From Sedimenticola thiotaurini (GTDB lineage: Bacteria > Pseudomonadota > Gammaproteobacteria > Chromatiales > Chromatiaceae), in assembly GCF_001007875.1 (NCBI RefSeq), contig NZ_CP011412.1, forward strand, positions 2,170,001-2,234,000: 64,000 bases of DNA, read 5' to 3'. Both the position numbers and the translations under genes were made by a program. The notes beneath the pieces were generated by a model that saw only the letters and a list, made by a program, of their open reading frames with translations, ran no database searches and was not told the DNA's origin. This document shows, one piece after another, positions 7,197 through 16,888 of the stretch; within the stretch, counting starts at the first letter, position 1; every line of letters begins with the position of its first letter.

Positions 7197-10148
7197 TTGT
7201 TCCAGTTCCGCAATCTGATCTGCCGTCTACGCATACGCAAGCTGCTGCTGCTGATGCTGGGTCTGTTGTGCAGTATCGCGATCTCCGCCATCGCCTGGAA
7301 CAGTATCGATGTTATACGACAACATCAGACCGCGAGCCAGCTGGGCCTGGCCAATCTGCTGGCGGACCGGGCACTCAAGCTGAACACGGAGCTGGCCGCC
7401 GAACGGGGCCTCACGGGGATTTTCCTGGCCACATCCAAGCAGCTGTCCACCTCCCAGCTGCTGCTCCTGGAGAACCAGCGCAAACAGACCGACCAGAGCT
7501 ACCACCTGTTCAGACAGCTACTGCCCACCACCCTGGATCCCACCAGCACCATCCCCATCAATCAATCCGACCCGGTCCTGCAGCAGATCTGGCAACGCCT
7601 GCTGCGACTGCGTACCGATGCCGATCTGGCGCTGATGGAGAGGAAGCAGGGGCTTTCAGCTACCCGTTGGTTCGAGCTGATAACCAACGAAATTGAACAG
7701 GTCGCCAAACTGCAACGTTCCATTATTGTATCCAACCGAGAAGGCAGACACCTGCTGAATCACGCCCAGATACTGCGGGATGCGGTGTCCACCATGATGG
7801 AGTATACCGGGCGCGAAAGAGCCACCATCGGCAGCATCATCGCATCCAAGAAGCCGATCCGAATGGATCAGCACCCTACCCTGCTCAAGTACCGGGAGGC
7901 GATAAAGTTCGGTGAAAACCGCTGCCTGGAAATCCTCGCCGCCTATCCGCAAAGCGACGGCATCCAATCCGCCATCACCCGCTACCATGAGGTCTTCCGC
8001 GGTGAATTTGAAAACCTGCGCAACCAGGTTCTGGATGCCAGCAGCCAGGGGAAACCCTACCCGGTGGACGAACTGACCTGGTATTCAGAGGCATCCCGCG
8101 CCATCGCAACCATGTCCGCCCTGTTTGAGGCGGCCAGTGTTCAAAACCTGCAGGATCTTGAAGCCATCCAGCGGAAGGCCGATCAGACAGTCATGAGTAT
8201 GCTGGCCACCATACTGTTGGTTATCCTGCTGTTTGCCACCACCTACATCATCACCTACCGACGTATTCTCACCCCCCTCAAGCTGCTGGAGCAGGCAGCC
8301 CGCACCATCGAGTCAGGCGATCTGGGGGAACCCGTTAAACTCCATTCAAAGGATGAGTTCGGCCAGCTGGGCCAGAGTTTCGAGTCCATGCGGCTCAGCC
8401 TGCTGGCGGATCGCAAGGAGCGGGAGCTGGCGGAGCAGGAGCTGCGCAAACTGCACCAGGCGGTGGAGCAGAGTGTCAGCTCCCTGGTGATCACCGATGC
8501 CGAAGGGGTTACCGAGTATGTCAATCACCGTTTTGAACTGACCACCGGCTACCGCCAGGACGAGATCATCGGCCGCAAATTCAACAAGACCCGTTCCGGG
8601 CAGATACCCCCTGAGCTCTACCAGGAGATGTGGAACACCATCAGATCGGGCAACATCTGGGAAGGCGAGCTGCTCAACCGGAAACGCAATGGCGAACTCT
8701 ACTGGGAGTTGGTCAGCATCTCACCGGTGCGGGACAAACAGGGTAAGATCAGCCATTTCATCGGTATTCAACACGACATCAGCCGCCGCAAGGCGATGGA
8801 GCAGCAGCTTAATTTTCTCGCCTACCACGACGAACTGACCGGCCTGGCCAATCGCAGGCTGTTGACCGACCGGTTTGACCAGATGACCGATCGCCTCCAA
8901 TCCAGTACTCACCAGGGCGCCCTGCTGATCCTGGATCTGAACCGCTTCAAACTGATCAATGACAGCCTGGGACATGACACCGGTGACCGGGTCCTGGTCG
9001 AGATTGCCAACCGCCTGAAAGAGCTGATCCATCCCGACGACACCATTTCACGCTACGGCGGGGCTGAATTTGTCATTCTGGTGTCGAAAATGCAATCAGT
9101 CGACGCAGTCACCGATCTGGCACGGCGCATCAGCCGGACAATCAGCCAGCCGGTAAAAGTGGATAAACGACTGCTGCACGTCAGCTGCAGCCTCGGTATT
9201 GCGCTCTATCCCCGGGACGGCAGGACCCTCGACAAACTGCTGAGCAACGCGGACGCCGCCATGTACCAGGCAAAAACGCGCCATGGGGAGAAACTGCAGT
9301 TCTTTACCGAGGCCCTGAGCAACCAGGTTCAGCAGCGCATGGAGATGGAAAACGACCTGCGCAACGCGCTGCGCAACGGCGAGCTGGAAGTCTACTACCA
9401 ACCCCAGTATGACCAGGTGGCGAAACGGATCATCGGTATGGAGGCGCTGCTGCGCTGGCACCATCCGCGCCGTGGCCTGGTGACACCGGACCGCTTTATC
9501 CCCCTGGCCGAGGAGACCGGGCTGATCCTGCCGATCGGCGAGTGGGTGCTGGAGACCGCCTGCCGACAGCTCAGACAGTTCCATCGGGAGGGCTACCCGG
9601 ACCTGATGGTGGCGGTCAATGTCTCGGTACGCCAACTGGAGGGCCAGGACATGACCGAGATCATCAAGCGGGTACTGGACAAGGTGGCAATCAACCCCGC
9701 CACCCTGGAGATTGAGATCACCGAGAGCACCATGATGGAAGACCCGGAGCGGATGATCGAGGCCCTGGACGCCCTCAAGAGACTCCATGTGCGGCTGGCC
9801 CTGGACGACTTCGGCACCGGCCACTCCTCGCTCTCCTACCTGCAGCGTTTCCCATTCGATAAGATCAAGATCGACCGGGCGTTTATCCGTAACATCACCC
9901 GCTCCGAAGATGACGGCGCCATCGCCACCACCATCGGCGCCATGGCAAAAAGTCTGAAACTGGACATCATCGCCGAAGGCGTGGAAACGGAAGAGCAGAT
10001 GACATTCCTGAAAAATTGCGGCTGCGACAAGATTCAGGGCTATCTGATCAGCAAGCCGATCCCGGCGGCTGAGTTCAGGCATCTGCTGGCCCGGCACCAG
10101 ATAGAGCCCGACTGGATAAAGCAGAACACCGACCCCCAGAAGCCCTGA
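7197..10148 (+). CDS. Membrane NIT-HAMP-PAS-GGDEF-EAL protein, likely c-di-GMP phosphodiesterase
   Basis: A 983-residue signalling protein. Helix 1 is at ~13-35, then a periplasmic region with AAERGLTGIFLA, typical of NIT (nitrate/nitrite-sensing) domains, helix 2 at ~330-352, HAMP, PAS (~415-530), GGDEF-like (~540-700) and EAL (~715-965) domains. The cyclase motif reads GGAEF near residue 620 and has no upstream RxxD inhibitory site, so cyclase activity is probably lost. The EAL domain keeps EALLRW, NVSVRQL, EITEST, DDFGTG, AEGVET and QGYLISKP, so phosphodiesterase activity is likely. The start is a TTG at 7197 with AAGGAGAG 7 bases before it. Confidence 0.9.
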   Translation: MFQFRNLICRLRIRKLLLLMLGLLCSIAISAIAWNSIDVIRQHQTASQLGLANLLADRALKLNTELAAERGLTGIFLATSKQLSTSQLLLLENQRKQTDQSYHLFRQLLPTTLDPTSTIPINQSDPVLQQIWQRLLRLRTDADLALMERKQGLSATRWFELITNEIEQVAKLQRSIIVSNREGRHLLNHAQILRDAVSTMMEYTGRERATIGSIIASKKPIRMDQHPTLLKYREAIKFGENRCLEILAAYPQSDGIQSAITRYHEVFRGEFENLRNQVLDASSQGKPYPVDELTWYSEASRAIATMSALFEAASVQNLQDLEAIQRKADQTVMSMLATILLVILLFATTYIITYRRILTPLKLLEQAARTIESGDLGEPVKLHSKDEFGQLGQSFESMRLSLLADRKERELAEQELRKLHQAVEQSVSSLVITDAEGVTEYVNHRFELTTGYRQDEIIGRKFNKTRSGQIPPELYQEMWNTIRSGNIWEGELLNRKRNGELYWELVSISPVRDKQGKISHFIGIQHDISRRKAMEQQLNFLAYHDELTGLANRRLLTDRFDQMTDRLQSSTHQGALLILDLNRFKLINDSLGHDTGDRVLVEIANRLKELIHPDDTISRYGGAEFVILVSKMQSVDAVTDLARRISRTISQPVKVDKRLLHVSCSLGIALYPRDGRTLDKLLSNADAAMYQAKTRHGEKLQFFTEALSNQVQQRMEMENDLRNALRNGELEVYYQPQYDQVAKRIIGMEALLRWHHPRRGLVTPDRFIPLAEETGLILPIGEWVLETACRQLRQFHREGYPDLMVAVNVSVRQLEGQDMTEIIKRVLDKVAINPATLEIEITESTMMEDPERMIEALDALKRLHVRLALDDFGTGHSSLSYLQRFPFDKIKIDRAFIRNITRSEDDGAIATTIGAMAKSLKLDIIAEGVETEEQMTFLKNCGCDKIQGYLISKPIPAAEFRHLLARHQIEPDWIKQNTDPQKP

Positions 10149-10430
10149 CCGCCGGGCATCCTGCAACGGCAACCGAAGCTTCCCGAATAGTTAATATCAG
10201 TGCAACACGGCGCACCGATACTGATGCCGCACACAGCAGGGTGGTTGAACGGCCCCCTTCCGATGGACAGTGACTCACAGCAAGCACCAATACAGTCCAA
10301 CCGGGACCGGTGGGTGACACCGAAAACCACATCCGCTTAACAGGTGAATACCAGCGCAATATGTGTGTTGATAATAACCAAGCGTAACAGTAAGGTATTA
10401 CCCAATCACCATTTGACAGAAGGAGATCCC

Positions 10431-10598
10431 ATGGAACATCAAACCAGCCAATGCAAAGAGCGGGAGCGGATAGCCGACTTTATTGCACTCTCGGCAGACT
10501 ACATCGGGGTCACACCGCCGTCCGAGCACACCTTCGCACGCTGGACCGCCAACTGCATCTGCCAGCAACCCCGGACCCCGGACCAACTCTCCCGCTAA
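10431..10598 (+). CDS. Small hypothetical protein (55 aa)
   Basis: A short frame starting MEHQTSQCKERERIADF with a strong AGAAGGAG ribosome binding site ideally spaced before ATG 10431. The product is 55 residues, soluble, with two cysteines close together (NCICQQ). I do not recognise it. The good start site and the position in an otherwise empty gap argue for a real gene, but the short length means it could be chance. Confidence 0.5.
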   Translation: MEHQTSQCKERERIADFIALSADYIGVTPPSEHTFARWTANCICQQPRTPDQLSR

Positions 10599-10827
10599 AC
10601 CGGGGAGCAGCCGCCACGTTACCGGAGGCAGCCCAATACCATTAAGCGGTCTTGTCCGGACCTTTCGTGAAGCGGACCGACCGGTTTCTTTCTGAACCCA
10701 CCCATGCTGCTGGAGACCCGCCCGGAGTGACGTCTCCACGCCGATCAGGCCGGCCTGTCACTCCCGCCTGGGAACGGGATCTGATACCTTGATCTGAGGC
10801 CCCGATCTCCTGTACCTTGCAGCCCCA

Positions 10828-11745
10828 ATGGCTGCATTAATCCACATCGAAAATATCTCCCGACACTACGCCGATCACTGTGCGGTGGCGGACATCAGTT
10901 TCGATCTGCAACCGGGTGAGGTACTGGGATTTCTCGGCCCCAACGGCGCCGGCAAATCCACCACCATGCAGATCATCAGCGGTGTCCTGGCCCCGAGCAG
11001 CGGCACGGTGCAACTGAACGGTTTCGATCTGCAGAAAGAGCCAATCCAGGCCAAACGGGCCCTGGGCTATCTACCCGAAGTACCCCCCCTCTACCCGGAG
11101 ATGCGGGTGGACGAGTACCTGCACTACTGCGCCCGGCTGCACCGGGTCGGTTCGTCCGAACTGAACCAGGCGGTCCGCCAGGCCAAACAGCGTTGCGGAC
11201 TGGAGTCCATGGGAAAGCGGGTGATCGGCAACCTCTCCAAGGGCTACCAGCAACGGGTCGGTATCGCCCAGGCGATCATCCACAACCCACGCACCATTAT
11301 TCTGGACGAACCCACCAGCGGCCTGGATCCGAACCAGGTGCGGGAGATCCGGCAACTGATCCGCAGCCTGGCCAGCGAATGCGGTATCCTGCTCTCCACC
11401 CATATCCTGCCCGAAGTGCAGGCGGTCTGTGACCGGGTGCTGATCCTGCATCAGGGTCGGCTGGTCTATTCCGGACCGGTCAGCCGGCAGCAGCAGAACC
11501 GGCTGCTGGTGACCCTGGCCCCGGAGTCGCGGGACAGAGACTATCTGGCCACACTGCCGGATGTGGTGAAGGTGGAACCAATCGGTCCGCAGCAATACTG
11601 CCTGACTCTGGACAGCAACCATCAACCGGGTGAGATCGCCGCGGCCATCGTGGGCCAGGGGGATCGACTCTGTGAGCTGCGCACCGATCAGGACGATCTG
11701 GAGCGGATCTTCACCCAGGTGACACTCGGGGAGAGCGTGCCATGA
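10828..11745 (+). CDS. ABC transporter ATP-binding protein, GldA/CcmA-like
   Basis: A 305-residue ATPase with Walker A GPNGAGKST, signature LSKGYQQRVGIAQA and Walker B TIILDEPTSGLD, followed by a C-terminal domain of ~90 residues as in drug- or Gld-type exporters. It begins a tightly packed set (overlaps of 4 and 11 bases, then a 12-base gap) with a permease, a GldG-like auxiliary protein and a DUF4340 protein. This set resembles the GldA-GldF-GldG gliding-motility ABC system of Bacteroidetes, but in gammaproteobacteria its cargo is unknown. Confidence 0.9.
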   Translation: MAALIHIENISRHYADHCAVADISFDLQPGEVLGFLGPNGAGKSTTMQIISGVLAPSSGTVQLNGFDLQKEPIQAKRALGYLPEVPPLYPEMRVDEYLHYCARLHRVGSSELNQAVRQAKQRCGLESMGKRVIGNLSKGYQQRVGIAQAIIHNPRTIILDEPTSGLDPNQVREIRQLIRSLASECGILLSTHILPEVQAVCDRVLILHQGRLVYSGPVSRQQQNRLLVTLAPESRDRDYLATLPDVVKVEPIGPQQYCLTLDSNHQPGEIAAAIVGQGDRLCELRTDQDDLERIFTQVTLGESVP

Positions 11746-12488
11746 TCCGGGTAGTCGCCGGCAGAGAGTTGCGCGCCCTGTTCCTCTCCCCGCTCGCCTG
11801 GAGCCTGCTGGGGATCGCCATGCTGCTTCTGGCCTGGCTGTTTCTGGTGCAGATTGAGAGCTTCATGCGACTGCAACCCAAGCTGGTGGCCGGGGCCTCC
11901 GAGCTGGGTGTCACCGACCTGGTGATAGCCCCCCTGTTCGATTCCGGTGCCATGATACTGCTGTTGCTGACACCCCTGCTGACCATGCGTCTGCTGTGCG
12001 ACGAGTACCGCAGCGGCACCATCCGGCTGCTGCTCTCTGCGCCACTCTCCAGCACCCGTATCGTGCTCGGCAAATACCTGGCTGTAATGGGTGTGTTTGG
12101 CCTGTTGCTGCTGCTGATCGCCCTGCTGCCCCTGTCACTGCTGCTGGGCAGCACCCTGGACATGGGCCGGCTGGCCAGCAGTCTGCTCGGCCTGGCGCTG
12201 CTGCTGGGCTGCTATGGAGCAATCGGGCTGCTGCTCTCCAGCTTGACCGCACAACCCGCGGTGGCGGCCGTCAGCACCTACGGTGTGCTGCTGTTTCTCT
12301 GGATCGCCAACCTGTCCGGTTCCGACCAGCAGAGTCGCCTGTTTGAATGGCTCTCCCTGGCCAGCCACTACCGGCCCTTTCTCGATGGCCTGGTACGCAG
12401 CGGGGATGTAGCCTACTTCCTGCTGCTGATTATCGGCTCTCTGCTGATGACCATCCACCGTCTGGAGCGTCGGCGTCATGGTGACTGA
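11742..12488 (+). CDS. ABC-2 type permease, GldF-like
   Basis: A 248-residue membrane protein with about six hydrophobic helices and the ABC-2 permease hallmark LCDEYRSGTIRLLLSAPLSSTRIVLGKYLA after the second helix, here quoted only as landmark at residues ~86-107. It overlaps the ATPase gene by 4 bases (ATGA) and the next gene by 11. Together with the ATPase it would form the membrane core of the exporter. Confidence 0.86.
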   Translation: MIRVVAGRELRALFLSPLAWSLLGIAMLLLAWLFLVQIESFMRLQPKLVAGASELGVTDLVIAPLFDSGAMILLLLTPLLTMRLLCDEYRSGTIRLLLSAPLSSTRIVLGKYLAVMGVFGLLLLLIALLPLSLLLGSTLDMGRLASSLLGLALLLGCYGAIGLLLSSLTAQPAVAAVSTYGVLLFLWIANLSGSDQQSRLFEWLSLASHYRPFLDGLVRSGDVAYFLLLIIGSLLMTIHRLERRRHGD

Positions 12489-13839
12489 AGCGATCACCCG
12501 GAAACCTCGCAAACGCCTCGGGCAGCGCCTGGAGGGACTGCTGTTCTATCTGCTGCTGGCAACCGCCATCGGCCTGGCCGGCTGGCTGAGCCAACATTAC
12601 CAGTCCGTGTTCGACTGGAGTGACCGCTCCAGAAACAGCCTCACCAGTGCCAGTCAGCAACTGCTGGAGCGGCTGGAGGGGCCACTGCAGATCCGCTCCT
12701 TTGCCCCCGACGAACCACAACTGCGGCAGCGCATCCGGGCGGTCATCGAACCCTATCAACGGGTGCGTCCCGATATCACCCTGGAGTTCATCAACCCCTC
12801 ACTGCAGCCGGAACTGACCCGGGAGCTGGGGATTCGCCGATCCGGTGAGCTGCACCTCAGCTACCAGGGCCGCAGCGAGAACCTCTCCATCCTGAATGAA
12901 CAGCAGATCAGCAACACCATTCAGCGACTGATCCAGCAGGGCCAGCGCTGGATCGCCACCCTCGAAGGGCATGGCGAACGCCGGCTGAACGGCAAGGCCA
13001 ACCATGACCTGGGGGATTTCGGTACTGCCCTGCGGCGCAAGGGCTACCGGATACAGCCCCTGCAGTTGAGCACACAACCGATGATTCCGCGCAACACCGC
13101 CCTACTGGTCATCGCCGGGCCGCGCATCGACTACCTGCCCAGCGAAACTGCACTGATCCGGGATTATCTTACCCGGGGCGGAAATCTGCTCTGGCTCACC
13201 GACCCCGGTCCGCAACACGGCATTGCGGATCTGCTGTCCGAACTCCAACTCAACATCCTGCCCGGAACGGTGGTGGATGCCAACGCCGCCAGGCTGGGGC
13301 TGGATAATCCCGCCTTCGCCCTGGTCAGCAAGTTCCCGGATCATCCGGCCACCGACCAGTTCCGACTGGTGACCATCTATCCGTTTGCCGCCGCCCTGGA
13401 GGCCAACCCGACCGGTGACTGGCAGGCCACGCCACTGTTACAGACCGCCCCCGGCAGCTGGAACGAAACCAGTGAGCTGGTCGGCGAACTGCAACGGGAT
13501 GGCGATCTGGGCGAACGGCCCGGCCCCCTGACCCTGGGATACGCCTTCAGTCGCCAACAGTCCGACCACACGCAGAGATTGATCGTGTTGGGCGACGGGG
13601 ATTTCCTCTCCAACGCCTACCTGGGCAATGGCGGCAACCTGGACCTGGGGCTCAACCTGGTGCGCTGGCTCAGTGGTGACCACAACCTGCTGGACATCCC
13701 GGCCCGCACCGCCCCTGACACCCGTCTTAACCTGAGCCGGAACGCCGGCGCTGTCATCGGGCTCGGCTTCCTGTTTGTTGTGCCGTTACTGCTCATCACC
13801 ACCGGTCTGTTGATCTGGTGGCGCCGCCGCCAGGCCTAG
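12478..13839 (+). CDS. GldG-like ABC auxiliary protein (ABC_transp_aux)
   Basis: A 453-residue protein with one helix at the N-terminus (~25-42), a large extracytoplasmic domain and a C-terminal helix (~425-447) followed by WWRRRQA. The sequence DWSDRSRNSLTSASQQLLERLEGPLQIRSF is the usual juxtamembrane start of GldG-type auxiliary domains. Its role is unknown outside Bacteroidetes; it probably works with the ATPase and permease encoded immediately before it. Confidence 0.85.
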   Translation: MVTEAITRKPRKRLGQRLEGLLFYLLLATAIGLAGWLSQHYQSVFDWSDRSRNSLTSASQQLLERLEGPLQIRSFAPDEPQLRQRIRAVIEPYQRVRPDITLEFINPSLQPELTRELGIRRSGELHLSYQGRSENLSILNEQQISNTIQRLIQQGQRWIATLEGHGERRLNGKANHDLGDFGTALRRKGYRIQPLQLSTQPMIPRNTALLVIAGPRIDYLPSETALIRDYLTRGGNLLWLTDPGPQHGIADLLSELQLNILPGTVVDANAARLGLDNPAFALVSKFPDHPATDQFRLVTIYPFAAALEANPTGDWQATPLLQTAPGSWNETSELVGELQRDGDLGERPGPLTLGYAFSRQQSDHTQRLIVLGDGDFLSNAYLGNGGNLDLGLNLVRWLSGDHNLLDIPARTAPDTRLNLSRNAGAVIGLGFLFVVPLLLITTGLLIWWRRRQA

Positions 13840-13851
13840 GGAGATGCCGAT

Positions 13852-14691
13852 ATGCGCAGAGCGAGTCTGATCAATCTGCTCCTGTTGCTGCTGGTAGGGG
13901 GACTGGCCCTGTCTGTCTGGCTGACCCCGGATCGGCAGGACGGTCCCGCGACCCGCCCCCTGACCCGGCTCGATCCGGCCGCTGTGCAACAGATCACCAT
14001 CCACAATGGCAAGGCACCCCGATTCATCCTGCAACGGCAGGCCGCCGGCTGGCAGATGACCGAACCCTACCGGGTGGCCGCCAATGGAGCGCGTATCGAG
14101 AAACTATTGGGTCTGCTTACCACGCCGGCCATCGAATCCTTCCCTCTGCCGGCCGATCGACTGGCGGAATTCGGCCTGGAGGAGCCCCTTGCCGAACTCA
14201 CCTTCGACCAGACCCGGATCATTTTTGGTGGCACCCATCCCTACAATCACCGTCGCTATCTGCGTATCGATGACCAGCTCTACCTGATCAAGGACATCTT
14301 CCCCCACCATGCCACCGCCCGGGCGGAAGAGTTCATCAGCCCCAACCTGTTTCCGCCGGGTGCACAGATCAGCGAAGTCAACCTGCCCGACTGGCGCCTC
14401 TACCGGCAACAGCAGCGCTGGGTGCTGGACCCTGACCCCACCGGGACTGATCCGTCACAGCTGGTGCAGAAAGTGACCGACTGGCAGCAGGTCCAGGCCG
14501 GTGGGGTGAGCCGCGCACCCGACACAGTCCCGGAACAGCAGCTCAGCATCCGGCTACAGAACCAGCCACACCCGATCCGGCTGGGACTGATCCGCCAGGG
14601 GTCAGGTATTTTGCTGATCAACCCGGTGCTGGGGTTAGCCTATCGGCTCGACAACGATAACCTGCTGAAACCACCCGGAGAGGGACCCTGA
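13852..14691 (+). CDS. DUF4340 domain protein
   Basis: A 279-residue protein with an N-terminal hydrophobic anchor (LINLLLLLLVGGLALSVWL) and an extracytoplasmic DUF4340 body. DUF4340 proteins regularly accompany GldG-like auxiliary proteins, as here, where only 12 bases separate the two genes. Function unknown; it is likely part of the same envelope complex. mutM begins 1 base after its stop and may be co-transcribed. Confidence 0.84.
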   Translation: MRRASLINLLLLLLVGGLALSVWLTPDRQDGPATRPLTRLDPAAVQQITIHNGKAPRFILQRQAAGWQMTEPYRVAANGARIEKLLGLLTTPAIESFPLPADRLAEFGLEEPLAELTFDQTRIIFGGTHPYNHRRYLRIDDQLYLIKDIFPHHATARAEEFISPNLFPPGAQISEVNLPDWRLYRQQQRWVLDPDPTGTDPSQLVQKVTDWQQVQAGGVSRAPDTVPEQQLSIRLQNQPHPIRLGLIRQGSGILLINPVLGLAYRLDNDNLLKPPGEGP

Positions 14692-14692
14692 C

Positions 14693-15505
14693 ATGCCGGA
14701 ACTACCCGAAGTCGAGACCACCCGCAGCGGCATTGCGCCCCATATTCAGGGACAGCGCATCAGCGGGGTGGTGGTGCGTCAGCCACGACTGCGCTGGCCG
14801 ATTCCCGGCAACCTGGGCGACCTGCTGGGTGGCAGAACGGTTCGTGCCGTGGAGCGTCGGGCCAAATATCTCCTGCTCAGACTCAGCAACGGCAGCCTGA
14901 TTCTGCACCTGGGCATGTCCGGCAGCCTGCGTATCCTGCCCCGGGACACCGTTCCGGGTAAACACGACCATTTCGATCTGCTGTTCAAGCAGTGTTGCCT
15001 GCGCCTGCGCGACCCGCGCCGTTTCGGCGCCGTACTCTGGACCGATCAGCCGGTGGAGCAACACCCGTTGATAGCCCACCTGGGTCCGGAGCCCCTGTCG
15101 GAAGAGTTCAACGGTGTCTACCTGCACCGTCAGGCGCAACAGCGCCGGGTGGCAATAAAGAACCTGATCATGGATGGCCGGGTAGTGGTGGGGGTGGGGA
15201 ATATCTACGCCAACGAAGCGCTGTTCCGAGCCGGCATCCATCCGGCCCGGCCGGCCGGCCGGATCTCGCTGGCACGCTGCGCCCGGCTGGCGGAGGAGAT
15301 CAAGCAGGTGCTGGCGGCCGCCATTATTCAGGGCGGCACCACCTTGCGGGATTTTCAGCAGGAGGATGGCAAACCGGGCTATTTCGCCCAGGAACTACTG
15401 GTTTACGGTAAGGCCGGCAGCCCCTGTCCCGGCTGCGGGAACCCGCTCAAGCAGCAGCGTATCGGCCAGCGTTCCAGCGTCTACTGCAGCCGCTGCCAAC
15501 GCTGA
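14693..15505 (+). CDS. mutM: Formamidopyrimidine-DNA glycosylase MutM (Fpg)
   Basis: A 270-residue base-excision glycosylase/AP lyase for oxidised purines such as 8-oxoguanine. It begins MPELPEVETTRSGI, giving the catalytic Pro2 and Glu3. The H2TH region is present (NLIMDGRVVVGVGNIYANEALF), and the C-terminal zinc finger has CPGC and CSRC pairs with GQRSSVYC. All hallmarks are intact and the length is normal. Confidence 0.96.
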   Translation: MPELPEVETTRSGIAPHIQGQRISGVVVRQPRLRWPIPGNLGDLLGGRTVRAVERRAKYLLLRLSNGSLILHLGMSGSLRILPRDTVPGKHDHFDLLFKQCCLRLRDPRRFGAVLWTDQPVEQHPLIAHLGPEPLSEEFNGVYLHRQAQQRRVAIKNLIMDGRVVVGVGNIYANEALFRAGIHPARPAGRISLARCARLAEEIKQVLAAAIIQGGTTLRDFQQEDGKPGYFAQELLVYGKAGSPCPGCGNPLKQQRIGQRSSVYCSRCQR

Positions 15506-15579
15506 CGGCGGCGGAACAAGCCGGGCAAACCGGTCGTTCGACAAGCGCGGAGCATCACCGGCACGGCCGGTTGCCAATC

Positions 15580-15834
15580 TCACTTGCCGACCGGGATACC
15601 AATACCACCCATCTGGCCCAACTGCTGCTGTTTGCGCACATTTTTTGCCGCCTTGTCACCCACGAACGCGGTAAAATCCTCAACATTCTCATAGCCCATC
15701 TCCACCGCAAACCGGGTGATGGCAAAGACCAGATCCCGGGTCTTGGCGATCTCTTCATGGCTGCGTCCGCAGCCGGAGCAGTGGCTACCCTCCTTGCTAC
15801 AAAAATCTCCACCTTTACAGGGACTGAATTGCAT
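15580..15834 (-). CDS. Small Cys-rich protein related to DUF1289/DUF3079-like families
   Basis: An 84-residue protein starting MQFSPCKGGDFCSKEG with five cysteines in the first third and the block HCSGCGRSHEEIAKTRDLV, reminiscent of the DUF1289 signature (CxGCGRTxEEI), suggesting a small metal- or cluster-binding domain. The C-terminal half is helical. The ATG at 15834 has an AGGAGAG ribosome binding site. Function unknown. It follows the secreted hypothetical gene on the same strand with a 32-base gap. Confidence 0.7.
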   Translation of the reverse strand: MQFSPCKGGDFCSKEGSHCSGCGRSHEEIAKTRDLVFAITRFAVEMGYENVEDFTAFVGDKAAKNVRKQQQLGQMGGIGIPVGK

Positions 15835-15866
15835 AAATACTCTCCTCGCTTTTACAACGGTTACTC

Positions 15867-16343
15867 TCAACGGGCGGTCATCAGACGGGCCGTGCCCAGC
15901 ACCTCTTTCGCACCACCTTCGTGGCTGTCATAGATTCTGAAGAACATTCCGCCCTCGGGCAGTTCCCCTCCGAACCGACCGGTGGCGGCATAGCGCCAGT
16001 CATCCTGGTTGGCCAGCACCTTGTCAAACTTCAGCTTGTCGAACAGCGTCCCTTCGCTGTCCATGATATCCACTTCCAGCCGGTGCTCACCCCGATCCAG
16101 CAACAGGTTGATGACCAGATAGACGGCCACTTGCGGATCCCCTGCTTTCAGTCGGGTGATCACCTGCTCCGGCTGCACCGAATGGTTATCGGATACAATC
16201 CGGTCAGCAAAATAGAGATTGGTAATATAGGCCGCCTGACGGTATTTCCCGGCCACAACCAGACCGGGGAGCAGCACCAGCAGGCAGATAAAGACAGATT
16301 TCCTCAAACTCGACTCTTCCCGGCAGCTACTGAAGGCAGGCAC
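15867..16343 (-). CDS. Hypothetical secreted protein
   Basis: A protein of up to 158 residues with a hydrophobic segment FICLLVLLPGLVVAG followed by a probable signal cleavage site, and an exported domain of ~120 residues (beta-rich by appearance). I do not recognise a family. The start is uncertain: a TTG at 16307, after GGAAGAG, would give a signal peptide of more usual length than the ATG at 16343. It is probably co-transcribed with the small Cys-rich gene downstream. Confidence 0.65.
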   Translation of the reverse strand: MPAFSSCREESSLRKSVFICLLVLLPGLVVAGKYRQAAYITNLYFADRIVSDNHSVQPEQVITRLKAGDPQVAVYLVINLLLDRGEHRLEVDIMDSEGTLFDKLKFDKVLANQDDWRYAATGRFGGELPEGGMFFRIYDSHEGGAKEVLGTARLMTAR

Positions 16344-16420
16344 ATTGAAACCAGATAAGTCCGATTAATCAAGTCGACCCTGTCTGGCAGCCGGGAATCG
16401 GTCAGCCGGATGCGGCTGGC

Positions 16421-16750
<330 letters not shown>

Positions 16751-16888
16751 TCAATCGTTGTAACTATCGGGACTGTCGACAGCCGGTTCCATGGCATAAT
16801 GCCGCACCAGGTCGAGTGGCCAGGCCATTTACCGTTCCTGCGCCGGGCCCGGTCCGGGGATAGCGTCAGATCAAGGATTCCATACATC

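Noticed and set aside
9096-10172. Long minus-strand open frame opposite the GGDEF-EAL gene
   Set aside because: The composition is that of an antisense shadow of a GC-rich gene; no ribosome binding site or known domain.
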